Assembly (NCBI RefSeq): GCF_001598375.1
Contig: NZ_BCYV01000006.1
Location: forward strand, 124,001-188,000
Source: Novosphingobium capsulatum NBRC 12533
GTDB taxonomy: Bacteria; Pseudomonadota; Alphaproteobacteria; Sphingomonadales; Sphingomonadaceae
Length of the DNA stretch: 64,000 nt
Direction of reading: 5' to 3'
Positions 42,661 through 52,425 of the stretch are shown piece after piece. How positions within the stretch are numbered: position 1 is the stretch's first letter; the number at the start of each line of letters is the position of its first letter. A model generated the notes under the pieces. That model was not told where the DNA came from and did no database searches. It saw only the letters and a program-made list of their open reading frames with translations. A program made the position numbers and the translations under genes.

Positions 42661-43260
42661 TCAGAAGCTCCAGCCCTTGGGGGCGGCAAATTCGGGCAGC
42701 ACGGCAAAGTCTGCCTCGCCCAGGGCGCCCAGCGCCACCTGGCCAGCAGCCTTGCGGCCCAGGGCCAGGCGCGCCACGCGGCGCTCGATTAGGCCGGTAA
42801 CCAGGCGGCCATCGTCGGCCACGGCGGCTTCCAGGGCAGGGGTCACCACTTCGATCGCGCCATCGACCAGAACCAGCGCGAACTGGCCCAGCGCGGCAAG
42901 ATCGTCGGCCGGGCTGGCCAGCGTCACTACCAGGCCCAGCTCGCGCAGCAGCGCGGCAAGATAGGTGCCGGGCTTGCCCACCACCAGCGCGCGTTCGCCC
43001 GCCACCGGTGCGGCGGCGATCAGCATCTGCCCATGGGTGAGGGCAGGAGCCAGCACTGCGCCATCGCCCAGCGGCACGGCGCGGTCCATATAGGCCAGGG
43101 CGCGGCGGTCTGCCGGCACGAAATCCTCGCGCGCAACGGCGGCAAAGGCGGCCAGCACGGCCGGATCGTTTACCCCGCTCACGCGCAGCTGGCTTTCGAT
43201 CATGGCCTTGCGTTCGCGCACCATTCCCGTCTCGGCTGCCTCAGCTACTGCCACGCTCAT
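42661..43260 (-). CDS. Protein-L-isoaspartate methyltransferase-like protein with altered SAM motif
   Basis: 199 residues. The N-terminal part (MVRERKAMIESQLRVSGVNDPAVLAAFAAVAREDFVP) and LTHGQMLIAA are typical of PCMT. The SAM-binding motif I, normally E-I/V-G-x-G-x-G, reads LVVGKPGTYLAALLREL, and the domain is short. It may have weak or no methyltransferase activity. It is upstream of tolC with a 5-bp gap, an arrangement known in sphingomonads where the protein's role is unclear. Divergent from fumarase. Confidence 0.8.
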   Translation of the reverse strand: MSVAVAEAAETGMVRERKAMIESQLRVSGVNDPAVLAAFAAVAREDFVPADRRALAYMDRAVPLGDGAVLAPALTHGQMLIAAAPVAGERALVVGKPGTYLAALLRELGLVVTLASPADDLAALGQFALVLVDGAIEVVTPALEAAVADDGRLVTGLIERRVARLALGRKAAGQVALGALGEADFAVLPEFAAPKGWSF

Positions 43261-43427
43261 CGGTATTCCTCATCAGGTTCGGGATGCGTGGGCCGCTTTC
43301 GCAGTCGCACACGCCATTGATCGCCAGCGTCTCTAGAATATTGCCCGCGCTGCGCCAAGCGTCTTGCATGCTGTCTGTCGGCGCGTAAGGGGCATTGGCA
43401 GAATGCTGTAGCAGGAGCGAAATTGCG

Positions 43428-44951
43428 ATGGCGGAAATGGTGACGATCCGGGAAGCGGATCTGGTCGAAAGCGTGGCCGATGCGCTGCAATACATCAGCT
43501 ACTTCCACCCGATGGATTACATCCGCGCGCTGGGCGATGCCTATGAGGCCGAACAGGGCCCCGCCGCCAAGGATGCCATCGCCCAGATCCTGACGAACAG
43601 CCGCATGTGCGCCGAAGGCCACCGGCCGATCTGCCAGGATACCGGCATCGTCAACGTATTCATCGAATGGGGCCAGGATTGCCGCCTGGAATCCGACAAG
43701 TCCTTGCAGGACGTGGTCGATGAAGGCGTGCGCCGCGCCTACCTGAATGCGGACAACAAGCTGCGCGCCTCGGTCCTGGCCGATCCGGCCTTCACCCGCC
43801 GCAACACGCGCGACAACACGCCCTGCGTGCTCCACGTGGAAATGGTCAAGGGCAGCAAGGTGACCGTCGATGTCGCGGCCAAGGGCGGCGGCAGCGAGAA
43901 CAAGTCCAAGTTCAAGATGATGAATCCCAGCGATTCGATCGTCGACTGGGTGCTCGAAATGCTGCCGCAGATGGGTGCCGGCTGGTGCCCGCCGGGCATG
44001 CTCGGCATCGGCATCGGTGGCACGGCCGAACACTGCGTGCTCTTGGCCAAGAAGGCGCTGATGGAGCCGATCGACATGGCCCAGCTCAAGCTGCGCGGGC
44101 CGCAGACCGATATCGAGCGCCTGCGCATCGAGATTTTCGACAAGGTCAACGCGCTCGGTATCGGCGCGCAGGGGCTGGGCGGGCTTTCGACCATCCTCGA
44201 CGTCAAGATCATGGACGCGCCGTGCCATGCCGCTGGCAAGCCGGTGGCGATGATCCCCAACTGCGCCGCCACGCGCCACGCGCACTTCACGCTGGATGGC
44301 AGCGGGCCAAGCTATCTCGAACGACCCAAGCTGGATGAATGGCCGCAGGTGCACTGGGCACCCGATGCCGCGGCCAAGCGCGTCAACCTCGACACGCTGA
44401 CGCCAGAAGAAGTGCAGGGCTGGAAGCAGGGCGATCGCCTGCTGCTCAACGGCAAGATGCTGACCGGCCGCGACGCCGCGCACAAGCGCATCCAGGACAT
44501 GCTGGCCAAGGGCGAGCCGCTGCCGGTCGATTTCAAGGGCCGCGTGATCTATTACGTCGGCCCGGTCGATCCGGTGCGCGAGGAAGTGGTTGGCCCCGCT
44601 GGCCCCACCACCGCCACGCGCATGGACAAGTTCATGGACATGATGCTCGACCAGGGCCTGCTGTCGTGCGTCGGCAAGGCCGAGCGCGGCCCGGCGGCCA
44701 CCCAGTCGATCGCCGAGCACAAGTCGGCCTATCTCATGGCGGTGGGCGGCGCGGCCTACCTCGTTGCCCGCGCGATCAAGGAAGCCAAGGTCGTCGGGTT
44801 CGAAGACCTCGGCATGGAGGCGATCTACGAATTCACCGTGGAAGACATGCCGGTGACCGTGGCCGTCGATAGCGAAGGCCAGAACGTGCACCAGCTCGCC
44901 CCGCTGGTGTGGAAGAAGAAGATCGCCGACGAAGGCCTGCTGCCGGCCTGA
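43428..44951 (+). CDS. fumA: Class I (iron-sulfur) fumarate hydratase
   Basis: 507 residues; interconverts fumarate and malate in the TCA cycle. The N-terminal domain has ICQDTGIVNVFIEWG with a cluster-ligand cysteine, further cysteines in the GAGWCPPGMLGIGIGGTAEHC and MIPNCAATRHAHFTLDGSGPS regions supplying the other [4Fe-4S] ligands, and the C-terminal swivelling domain (PVREEVVGPAGPTTATRMD, LLSCVGKAERGP). ATG at 43428 with AGGAG upstream. A terminator within a repeat cluster follows. Confidence 0.95.
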   Translation: MAEMVTIREADLVESVADALQYISYFHPMDYIRALGDAYEAEQGPAAKDAIAQILTNSRMCAEGHRPICQDTGIVNVFIEWGQDCRLESDKSLQDVVDEGVRRAYLNADNKLRASVLADPAFTRRNTRDNTPCVLHVEMVKGSKVTVDVAAKGGGSENKSKFKMMNPSDSIVDWVLEMLPQMGAGWCPPGMLGIGIGGTAEHCVLLAKKALMEPIDMAQLKLRGPQTDIERLRIEIFDKVNALGIGAQGLGGLSTILDVKIMDAPCHAAGKPVAMIPNCAATRHAHFTLDGSGPSYLERPKLDEWPQVHWAPDAAAKRVNLDTLTPEEVQGWKQGDRLLLNGKMLTGRDAAHKRIQDMLAKGEPLPVDFKGRVIYYVGPVDPVREEVVGPAGPTTATRMDKFMDMMLDQGLLSCVGKAERGPAATQSIAEHKSAYLMAVGGAAYLVARAIKEAKVVGFEDLGMEAIYEFTVEDMPVTVAVDSEGQNVHQLAPLVWKKKIADEGLLPA

Positions 44952-44978
44952 CCGCTGGCCTGGCGTTAGGCTTCGCAC

Positions 44979-45066
44979 CACCCCCAACCCCCTCCTTTCG
45001 AAGAGGAGGGGGCTTTTTTGTGTCTGCTCCCCATCCTCTTTAGAGGAGGGGGCGGGGGGTGGTGGA
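44979..45066. repeat. Palindromic repeat pair type A' (CCTCTTTAGAGG)
   Basis: Two facing hairpin units, the fumarase terminator and CCTCT-TT-AGAGG (45036-45047) extended by CCC/GGG, enclosed by arms CCACCCCC (from 44979) and GGGGGGTGG (to 45063). The right unit recurs with few changes at 52793-52837 and 56366-56408. Confidence 0.75.
44989..45020 (+). terminator. Intrinsic terminator after fumarase
   Basis: CCCCCTCCT (44989-44997) pairs with AGGAGGGGG (45005-45013), followed by C and six T (45015-45020). The hairpin is also the first half of a palindromic repeat pair, so a repeat appears to have been used as the terminator. Confidence 0.8.
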
Positions 45067-45151
45067 AACCTGGCGCAAACTCTCGATCAACCACCCACGC
45101 TGTTCGACCGCCGCACTGGCGCGGTGTGCCCGCGTGCCGTAGCAAGGCGTT

Positions 45152-46627
45152 ATGGCCATGACAGAGCGGGCTGACCCCGCCCCTACCTCCGACGATACCC
45201 CGCCCGGCATGGGCCACGTCACCGCACGGCAGGTGGTCCTGTCGGCGGCGGCGCTGTGGCTGTGCTATTTCGTGCTGGTCTCGATCCGCTGGGCCCTGGT
45301 CGGGCCACCCGATACCGATCTCTCGATCTGGATCGAGCTGCTGTGGCGCCGCGCGCTGGTGACCATGGCCGGGATCGCCGTGACCGTGCTGGCCTGGCCC
45401 CTGCTGCGCCGCTGGGATCATCGCCGCCTAGGCTGGCGCGTGGCGCTGGCGCTGGTGATCATGTTGCCCGCCGCCTTGCTGCTGGCGCTGATCAACCAGC
45501 AGGCGTTTGCGCCGGTGGAGGCCCGCTGGGACCAGGAAGCGCAAAAGCAGGATGCCGGCCAGGATGCCGCCACGCGCAAGGAAGCGTCGCAGCGCAATAC
45601 CGGCGGCAACATGCTGATCGATATTGCCCCACCCGCGCCGTCAGCGCCAGCGATCCCGCCCGAGCCACCCGAACCGCCCGCGCCGCCTGCAGCTGGCGAT
45701 GTGCCGCCGGAGCCCCCTGCACCGCGAGCACCCAAGGCGGCACCGAAACGCGATAACGTCAGCGTGCGCCATCATGCTGATGGCACTACCGAAATCACCG
45801 CGCCCGGCGTGCATATCATCACGCGCGAACCAGCCACGCCCGCCACCACCGCGCAGGAGATCAACCAGGATATCAACAAGGACGAGGGCTGGCAGGAACT
45901 GACCGATATTGCGCTGGGCCGCTATTTCCTGCTGATCGCCTGGGCGGCGCTCTATCTGGCGCTGGGCAATGCCGAGCAGCGCCGCGCCGCCGAATGGCGC
46001 GAAGGCGAATATCGCCGCGCTGCCAAGGCGGCGGAACTGCGCAGCTTGCGCTATCAGGTCAACCCGCACTTCCTGTTCAACACCTTGAATTCGCTCTCGG
46101 CGCTGGTCATGGTCGGCCGCACCGAAGAAGCCGAGCGGATGATCCAGACGATTTCCAGCTTCTATCGCCACAGCCTGGCCGGCGATCCCACCGCTGACGT
46201 TACCCTGGCCGACGAGATCGCGCTGCAGCGGCACTACCTGGCGATCGAAGGCGTGCGCTTTCCCGATCGCTTGCGCGTGGAATTCGATGTGCCCGAGGAT
46301 GTGAGCGAGGCCTGCGTGCCGGGCATGATCCTGCAACCGCTGGTTGAAAATTCGATCAAGTATGCCGTGTCGGCCACCACCCGGCCGGTGACGATCAGCA
46401 TCCGCGCGCGCCTTTCGGCCGGGCTACTGGTGCTGACCGTGGCCGATGATGGCCCTGGCGCCGATCATGCCAGCCTGCCCACGGGCGGCACCGGCATTGG
46501 CCTTGCCAACGTGCGCAGCCGCCTGGCCGCACGCTTTGGCGCCCAGGCGCGGGTGGAAAGCGCGCCTTTGCCGGCCGGCGGCTATGCCACCGTGCTGACC
46601 CTGCCCATCGTATCCATTCTTGCTTGA
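45152..46627 (+). CDS. LytS-type sensor histidine kinase
   Basis: 491 residues. About four membrane segments (three within residues 25-115, one near 255-270) are separated by a long Pro/Ala-rich periplasmic or cytoplasmic linker (150-200). The His_kinase domain follows with LRYQVNPHFLFNTLNSLSALV, whose His is the phosphorylation site, and the HATPase with ENSIKYAV and GTGIGLANVRSRL. It pairs with the LytTR regulator gene that starts eight bp later. The signal sensed is unknown. ATGs at 45152 and 45158 are possible starts. Confidence 0.9.
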   Translation: MAMTERADPAPTSDDTPPGMGHVTARQVVLSAAALWLCYFVLVSIRWALVGPPDTDLSIWIELLWRRALVTMAGIAVTVLAWPLLRRWDHRRLGWRVALALVIMLPAALLLALINQQAFAPVEARWDQEAQKQDAGQDAATRKEASQRNTGGNMLIDIAPPAPSAPAIPPEPPEPPAPPAAGDVPPEPPAPRAPKAAPKRDNVSVRHHADGTTEITAPGVHIITREPATPATTAQEINQDINKDEGWQELTDIALGRYFLLIAWAALYLALGNAEQRRAAEWREGEYRRAAKAAELRSLRYQVNPHFLFNTLNSLSALVMVGRTEEAERMIQTISSFYRHSLAGDPTADVTLADEIALQRHYLAIEGVRFPDRLRVEFDVPEDVSEACVPGMILQPLVENSIKYAVSATTRPVTISIRARLSAGLLVLTVADDGPGADHASLPTGGTGIGLANVRSRLAARFGAQARVESAPLPAGGYATVLTLPIVSILA

Positions 46628-46634
46628 GGCCCCC

Positions 46635-47411
46635 ATGCGCACCCTGATCGTGGACGACGAACCCCTGGCCATCGAACGCATGCAGATCCTGTGTGCGCGC
46701 ATTCCCGCGTTGCAGATCGTGGGCACCGCCGCCGATGGGGCGGCCGCCCTGCGGCTGGTAGAGGCGCTTTCGCCGGCGCTCGTGCTGCTCGACATGACGA
46801 TGCCCGAACTCGACGGCCTGAGCGTGGCGCGCGCCCTCGTGCGGCAGAATCCCAAGCCGATGGTGATCTTCGTGACCGCGCACGATCACTTCGCGGTCGA
46901 GGCGTTCGATTGCGAGGCGGTCGACTATGTGCTCAAGCCCGTGGCGCAAGAGCGGCTGGAACGCGCGGTGGAGCGTGCCCTGTCGCGCCAGGCTGCCTTG
47001 GCCGATCCGGTCCTTGCCCCGGCGCCCACCGTGCCCGCGGCTGTCCCCGCTCATGACGATGCCACGGCGCCGGCCGCGCAGTGGATCGAGGAATTCTGGG
47101 TGCCCCACCGCAGCGAACTGGTGCGCGTGGCCGCCGGCGATATCGATCGCATCGATGCCGAGCGCGACTATGTGCGCCTGCACGTGGGCCAGCGCAGCTA
47201 TCTCATGCTGCACACCATCCAGCGGCTGGAAGACCGGCTCGACCCGGCGCATTTCATCCGCCTGCACCGCTCCACCATCGTGCGGCGCAACCGCATCCTG
47301 GGTCTGCGTCACGATGGCCTGGGCGTGTGGTCGGCCGAACTCGCCGATGGCACCATGCTGCGCATCGGCCGGACCTATCTGGCCAAGGCCAAGGCCATGG
47401 CCGGACGGTAG
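46635..47411 (+). CDS. LytTR-type response regulator
   Basis: 258 residues. The receiver domain (1-120) has VDDEP, Asp in VLLDMTMPELDG (phosphorylation site) and Lys in DYVLKPV. An Ala/Pro linker (125-150) precedes a LytTR DNA-binding domain (about 160-255): DRIDAERDYVRLHVGQRSYLM, FIRLHRSTIVRRNRI and LADGTMLRIGRTY. It should bind direct-repeat promoter sites once phosphorylated by the adjacent kinase; the targets are not evident. Convergent with yifB, with a gap of only 4 bp between stops. Confidence 0.93.
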   Translation: MRTLIVDDEPLAIERMQILCARIPALQIVGTAADGAAALRLVEALSPALVLLDMTMPELDGLSVARALVRQNPKPMVIFVTAHDHFAVEAFDCEAVDYVLKPVAQERLERAVERALSRQAALADPVLAPAPTVPAAVPAHDDATAPAAQWIEEFWVPHRSELVRVAAGDIDRIDAERDYVRLHVGQRSYLMLHTIQRLEDRLDPAHFIRLHRSTIVRRNRILGLRHDGLGVWSAELADGTMLRIGRTYLAKAKAMAGR

Positions 47412-47415
47412 GGGG

Positions 47416-48924
47416 TCAGGCCCGGGGCGCTGTCCGGCGATAGCTGAGCGCCTCGGCCACATGCACCCGGCCGATGCCTTCGGCCCCGGCCAGATCGGCA
47501 ATGGTGCGCGCCACGCGCAGGATGCGGGTGTAGCCGCGCGCGGAAAGGCGCATCGCCTCGGCCGCCTTGAACAGCAGCTGGCGCCCGGCCTCGTCCGGCG
47601 TGGCAAAGCGGTCGAGCAGGTCGCCGTCCAGCTCGGCATTGTTGCGCCGGCCGCTGCCTTCCAGCCGCGCGGTCTGGCGCGCTCGCGCCGCGCCCACCCG
47701 CGCAGCCACTTGCGCCGATCCTTCGGCCGGTGGCGGCAGGGCCAGATCCGCCGCCGATACCGGATCGACTTCTACATGCAGGTCGATGCGGTCGAGCAGC
47801 GGACCGGATACCTTTGACTGGTAATCGGCGGCGCATTTGGGCGCGCGGCTGCAGCCCAGCGCCGGATCACCCAGGTGGCCGCAGCGGCAGGGGTTCATTG
47901 CCGCGATCAACTGCACCCGCGCCGGGAACGTCACGTGGGCATTGGCACGGGCCACCGTGACTTCCCCGGTTTCCAGCGGCTGGCGCAGCGAATCGAGCAC
48001 CGCGCGCTGGAATTCGGGCAGTTCATCGAGGAACAGCACGCCCAGATGCGCCAGGCTCACTTCGCCCGGCCGCACGCGCAGTCCGCCGCCGGTCAGCGCC
48101 GCCATCGAGGCGGAATGATGGGGACTGCGAAACGGCCGTGCGCGGCTGATCCGGCCCTCTTCCAGCGTGCCCGCCACCGAGGCGACCAGCGAGGTTTCGA
48201 GCGCCTCGCCCGGCGTGAGTTCGGGCAGAATGCCGGGCAGGCACGAGGCCATCAACGATTTGCCAGCGCCGGGCGGGCCGATCAGCAAGAGATTGTGCCC
48301 ACCGGCAGCGGCGATTTCCAGGGCGCGCTTGGCGGTTTCCTGGCCCTTCACCTGCTTGAGATCGGCCAGCCGCACCGGCGGCAGCGCCTCGCCCACCTCG
48401 GGTGGGGCCAGGCGTTGCGTGCCTTTCAGGTGGTTGAGCAGCGCGATCAGATCGGGTGCGGCAATCACATCGATGCCGCTGGCCCAGCGCGCCTCGGTGC
48501 CTTGCGCGGCGGGGCAGATCAGGCCCTTTTCGGCCCCGCTGGCATGCAGCGCGGCCAGAAGTACGCCGGGGCTGGGGATGATCCGCCCATCCAGCGCCAG
48601 TTCGCCCACCGCCACGTAATCGGCAATGGTTTCGCGATCGACTACGCCCATCGCTGCCAGCAGGGCCAGCGCGATCGGCAGGTCGTAATGCGATCCTTCC
48701 TTGGGCAGGTCGGCCGGTGACAGGTTGATGGTGATGCGCTTGGGCGGCAGGCTCAGGCCCAGCGCCGCCAGCGCGGAATGCACGCGTTCGCGGCTTTCGC
48801 CCACGGCCTTGTCGGGCAGGCCGACCACGCGGAACGAAGGCAGCCCCGGCGCCACCTGGCACTGCACTTCCACCGCGCGGGCTTCCAGGCCGAGATAGGC
48901 CACGGTCGAGACAAGCGAAACCAT
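47416..48924 (-). CDS. comM: YifB/ComM family Mg-chelatase-like AAA+ ATPase
   Basis: 502 residues. An N-terminal LonC-like domain (EVQCQVAPGLPSFRVVGLPDKAVGESRERVHSAL, 15-120) precedes the Mg-chelatase-type AAA+ core. Walker A is GPPGAGKSLMA and Walker B is LFLDELPEF; a cysteine-bearing MNPCRCGHLGDPALGCSRAP segment and sensor region follow. ComM in naturally competent bacteria is a branch-migration helicase for integrating DNA; in other species its role is less clear. Full length. Confidence 0.93.
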   Translation of the reverse strand: MVSLVSTVAYLGLEARAVEVQCQVAPGLPSFRVVGLPDKAVGESRERVHSALAALGLSLPPKRITINLSPADLPKEGSHYDLPIALALLAAMGVVDRETIADYVAVGELALDGRIIPSPGVLLAALHASGAEKGLICPAAQGTEARWASGIDVIAAPDLIALLNHLKGTQRLAPPEVGEALPPVRLADLKQVKGQETAKRALEIAAAGGHNLLLIGPPGAGKSLMASCLPGILPELTPGEALETSLVASVAGTLEEGRISRARPFRSPHHSASMAALTGGGLRVRPGEVSLAHLGVLFLDELPEFQRAVLDSLRQPLETGEVTVARANAHVTFPARVQLIAAMNPCRCGHLGDPALGCSRAPKCAADYQSKVSGPLLDRIDLHVEVDPVSAADLALPPPAEGSAQVAARVGAARARQTARLEGSGRRNNAELDGDLLDRFATPDEAGRQLLFKAAEAMRLSARGYTRILRVARTIADLAGAEGIGRVHVAEALSYRRTAPRA

Positions 48925-49010
48925 GCCGGCACGGTGGCCGATGGCGCCGCGGGGTCACAAGGGGGCGGGTGGGGGTGCTGCCAAATCGGTGGCAGTTGTT
49001 GGTGTCACAT

Positions 49011-49133
49011 GCCCTCCCCCCGACCCCCTCCCGCAAGCGGGAGGGGGAGAAGCAGGATGATCCCCTTCTGCGTCCGGGAAGGGGAGAAGGGTTAGCTCCC
49101 CTCCCGCCTGCGGGAGGGGCTGGGGGGAGGGCG
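49011..49133. repeat. Palindromic repeat pair, GC-rich type A, copy 2
   Basis: CCCCCTCCCGC-AA-GCGGGAGGGGG (about 49024-49048) and CCCCTCCCGCCTGCGGGAGGGG (about 49098-49119) face each other. Outer arms GCCCTCCCC (from 49011) and GGGGAGGGC (to 49132) are complementary. This is the same unit pair as at 36330-36430, lying between the yifB and polA genes. Confidence 0.75.
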
Positions 49134-49143
49134 TGTTGCGCGT

Positions 49144-51984
49144 TTAGTGCGCCGCGCCCCAGCTCCGCCCGGTGCCGATCTCCACGCCCAGCGGCACGGT
49201 CAATTGCACCGATGGCGCTGCCGCCCCCGCCATCACCGCGCGAATCACCTCGCTCGCGGCGGCCACGTCTTCCTCGGGCAGTTCGAACACCAGTTCGTCG
49301 TGCACCTGCAGCAGCATCTTCACGCGCGGCAGCCCGGCTTCTGCCAGCGCGGGCAGCATGCGGGCCATGGCGCGCTTGATGATATCGGCGCTGGTGCCCT
49401 GGATCGGCGCATTGATCGCTGCACGCTCGCTGCCCTGGCGCTCGGCCTGGGTGCCCGAATTGATGCGCGGGAACCAGGTCTTGCGGCCAAACAGCGTTTC
49501 GGAAAAACCGTTGGCGCGCACGCTTTCCAGCGTTTCGTGAATATAGCGCTGGATGCCGGGGAACCGCTCGAAATAGCGGTCGATCATCGCCTGGGCTTCG
49601 TCGGCCGTGGTGCCCAGCCGCGTGGCCAGGCCCCAGCGGCTGATGCCATAGAGGATGGCGAAGTTGATCGTCTTGGCACGGCCGCGAGTGTCGCGGTTCA
49701 CCTCGCCGAACAGCTCGCGCGCGGTGCGGGCGTGGATGTCCTCGCCCTGCTCGAACGCTTCGCGCAACGGCGCAACGTCAGCGATATGCGCGGCCAGGCG
49801 CAGCTCGATCTGCGAATAGTCGGCGCTCAGCAGCACATGGCCCGGCTCGGCCACGAAGGCCTCGCGAATCTCGCGCCCGATCTCGGTGCGGATCGGAATG
49901 TTCTGCAGGTTGGGATCGTTGGACGAAAGCCGCCCGGTCTGCGCGCCGACCAGGCTATAGCTGGTGTGGACGCGGCCGGTATCGGGGTTGATCGCGGCCT
50001 GCAGCGCATCGGTGTAGGTGCTTTTGAGCTTGGATAGCTGGCGCCATTCCAGCACCAGCGTGGCCACTTCCGCGCCCTGGCCGGCCAGCGTTTCCAGCAC
50101 CGACTGGTCGGTGGAATACTGCCCGCTCTTGCCCTTCTTGCCGCCCTTGTAGCCCAGCTTGTCGAACAACACGTCGCCCAGCTGCTTGGGGCTGCCGATG
50201 GTGAACGGGCCACCGGCCTTTTCGTGGATCACGGCTTCGAGCCGCGCGATCTCGGCGGCAAAGCGGGTGGACAGGTTGACCAGCTGCTCGCGATCGACGC
50301 GGATACCGTGGCGCTCCATCTGCGCCACCACCGGCACCAGCGGACGATCGACCCGCTGATAGATGCGCGTGCCGCCCTCGTCGGCCAGGCGCGGGGCAAA
50401 CAGCTGGTGTAGCCGCCAGGTCACGTCGGCATCCTCGGCGGCATAGCGCGTGGCGTCGGGCAGCGGCACTTCGGCGAACGAGATCTGCTTCTTGCCGCTG
50501 CCGCACACGTCCTTGAACAGCATGGTGGTGTGCTGGAGATGGCGCCCGGCCAGTTCATCCATGCCATGGCCGGCCAGGCCGGTTTCGCTGCGCCCGGCAT
50601 CGAGGCAGAAGCTCATCACCATGGTATCGTCGATCGGCGCCACAGCAATGCCGTGCCGGGCCAGCACGGTCAGATCATACTTGATGTTCTGGCCCACCTT
50701 GATCACCGCCGCGCTTTCCAGCAGCGGCTTGAGCGCGGCCAGCGCCGCCTCGCGCGGGATCTGCCTGGGCACCTCGCTGAACATGTCGGTGCCGCGATGG
50801 CCCAGCGGGATATAGCAGGCCTGGCCTGCGCCCACCGCCAGGCTCACGCCGACCAGATCGGCGCGCATCGAATCGAGGGCCGAGGTTTCGGTATCGATCG
50901 CCACCAGCCGCGCGGCAAAGGCGCGGTCGATCCATTCCTGCAAGGCCTCCAGCGTTTGCACGCACGGATAGGCGTCGCGGTCGATCGCCGGCCAGGTCGG
51001 CAGTGGCTGGCGCGTCGATTCGGCCGGGGCGGGCGTGGCCGCCGTGCCCGATGCCGGCGAATCGCCCGCCGGCGCGGCCGCAGCGGCAGGCGCGGGGGTG
51101 CCCAGCTTGCGCAGCAGGCTGGTGAAACCATGGGTCGTCAGGAAGGCGGCCAGCGGCTCGGGCGGGATCGCCCCCAGGACAAAGTCTTCCAGCGGCACGG
51201 GCAGCGGGCAGTCTTCCTTGAGCGCCACCAGCTGGCGCGACAGGCGCGCCATGTCGGCCTGCTCGATCAGGCTGTCGCGCAGCTTGCCCGCCTTCATCGT
51301 CGGCGCGGCGGCGAGCGCGCCTTCCAGGCCGCCGTGTTCCACGATCAGCTTGGTCGCAGTCTTGGGGCCGATGCCGCGAATGCCGGGTACGTTGTCCACC
51401 GCATCGCCCATCAGCGCCAGCACATCGCCCACCAGTTCGGGCGGAACGCCAAACTTTTCCACCACTTCGGGAATGCCGATGCGCTGGTTCTTCATCGTGT
51501 CGAGCATGTCGACGCAGCCCGTGCCGCCCTGGGCGCATTTGCCCACCAGCTGCATCAGGTCCTTGTCGGACGACACGATCGTCACGTCCCAGCCCTGGGC
51601 CGTGGCGGCGCGGGCATAGCTGGCGATCAGGTCGTCCGCCTCCAGGCCTTCTTCCTCGATGCAGGCCAGGCTGAACGCGCGCGTCGCATCGCGGATCAGC
51701 GGGAACTGCGGCTTGAGGTCTTCAGGCGGCGGCGGCCGGTTGGCCTTGTACTGATCGTACAGGGCGTTGCGGAACGTGATCGAGCTTTTGTCGAGGATCA
51801 CCGCCAGGTGGGTGGGGCCATCGGCCTTGTGCAGGTCTTCGGCCAGGCGCCACAGCATGGTGGTATAGCCATAGACCGCGCCCACCGGCACGCCTTGCGG
51901 GTTGGTCAGCGGCGGTAGGCGGTGATAGGCCCGAAAAATATAGGCCGAGCCATCGACGAGATAGAGGTGGTTGCGGGAATCCAT
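49144..51984 (-). CDS. polA: DNA polymerase I
   Basis: 946 residues with all three domains. The 5'-3' exonuclease domain (1-265) has HLYLVDGSAYIFRAYH and GDAVDNVPGIRGIGPKTA. An Ala/Pro-rich linker (310-350) follows. The 3'-5' proofreading domain (about 360-550) keeps DTETSALD, so it should be active. The polymerase domain has LLSADYSQIELR (motif A), the O-helix segment GRAKTINFAILYG, and QVHDELVFEL (motif C). Used for Okazaki-fragment maturation and repair. Start at 51984; a longer frame to 52077 lacks support. Confidence 0.96.
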   Translation of the reverse strand: MDSRNHLYLVDGSAYIFRAYHRLPPLTNPQGVPVGAVYGYTTMLWRLAEDLHKADGPTHLAVILDKSSITFRNALYDQYKANRPPPPEDLKPQFPLIRDATRAFSLACIEEEGLEADDLIASYARAATAQGWDVTIVSSDKDLMQLVGKCAQGGTGCVDMLDTMKNQRIGIPEVVEKFGVPPELVGDVLALMGDAVDNVPGIRGIGPKTATKLIVEHGGLEGALAAAPTMKAGKLRDSLIEQADMARLSRQLVALKEDCPLPVPLEDFVLGAIPPEPLAAFLTTHGFTSLLRKLGTPAPAAAAAPAGDSPASGTAATPAPAESTRQPLPTWPAIDRDAYPCVQTLEALQEWIDRAFAARLVAIDTETSALDSMRADLVGVSLAVGAGQACYIPLGHRGTDMFSEVPRQIPREAALAALKPLLESAAVIKVGQNIKYDLTVLARHGIAVAPIDDTMVMSFCLDAGRSETGLAGHGMDELAGRHLQHTTMLFKDVCGSGKKQISFAEVPLPDATRYAAEDADVTWRLHQLFAPRLADEGGTRIYQRVDRPLVPVVAQMERHGIRVDREQLVNLSTRFAAEIARLEAVIHEKAGGPFTIGSPKQLGDVLFDKLGYKGGKKGKSGQYSTDQSVLETLAGQGAEVATLVLEWRQLSKLKSTYTDALQAAINPDTGRVHTSYSLVGAQTGRLSSNDPNLQNIPIRTEIGREIREAFVAEPGHVLLSADYSQIELRLAAHIADVAPLREAFEQGEDIHARTARELFGEVNRDTRGRAKTINFAILYGISRWGLATRLGTTADEAQAMIDRYFERFPGIQRYIHETLESVRANGFSETLFGRKTWFPRINSGTQAERQGSERAAINAPIQGTSADIIKRAMARMLPALAEAGLPRVKMLLQVHDELVFELPEEDVAAASEVIRAVMAGAAAPSVQLTVPLGVEIGTGRSWGAAH

Positions 51985-52425
51985 GGCCAGTGTCCTAGGC
52001 GGGGTGGACAAATTCCACAACGCCGGGCGTGGGGCCGGGCGTTGCCCGGCATGGCCGATCACGCGCGGGTCAGGCAAATCCGCCCATGCAGGCAGTATGT
52101 TGGATCATATTCGCACAGGTCTGGTGCTGAATCTGGAACAGGCCGCGCCGTTTGCGGTTGCACCCTTATGAATGTGTGCAGTTGCGTAAGGGAATGACGC
52201 GGATTTAACGGCTCATCGCTTTGACAGGGCGCTTTGGCGCAGCAGCGCTCGCGCAAAAAACCCTTGCCGCTAAGGGCGATAGCGACGGCCCGTCGCAATG
52301 CTGTCGTCTTGTGCTTGCAAGCCGATGAATTGCCGATTAATTGGGACGTCGAAGTCTACCGTGGGAGTAGGCTTTGCGGCGGGCTTTGCCCGGCGCGGTT
52401 CACTTCAATCCAGGGATTGTAACGC
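51985..52425. other. 441-bp gap between polA and the small lipoprotein gene
   Basis: Should contain the polA promoter (minus strand) and the lipoprotein promoter (plus strand). A GC-rich palindromic patch lies at 52018-52050 and an AT-richer stretch at 52300-52350. TTGCAA and TTAATT near 52318-52345 with 16-bp spacing is a weak promoter candidate. Short frames here show no family features. A structured RNA cannot be excluded but I see no specific evidence. Confidence 0.4.

Noticed and set aside
43830..43845. CTCCACGTGGAAAT in fumarase as a second parS site
   Set aside because: Fewer matching positions than the site at 24175 and it is within a conserved coding region.
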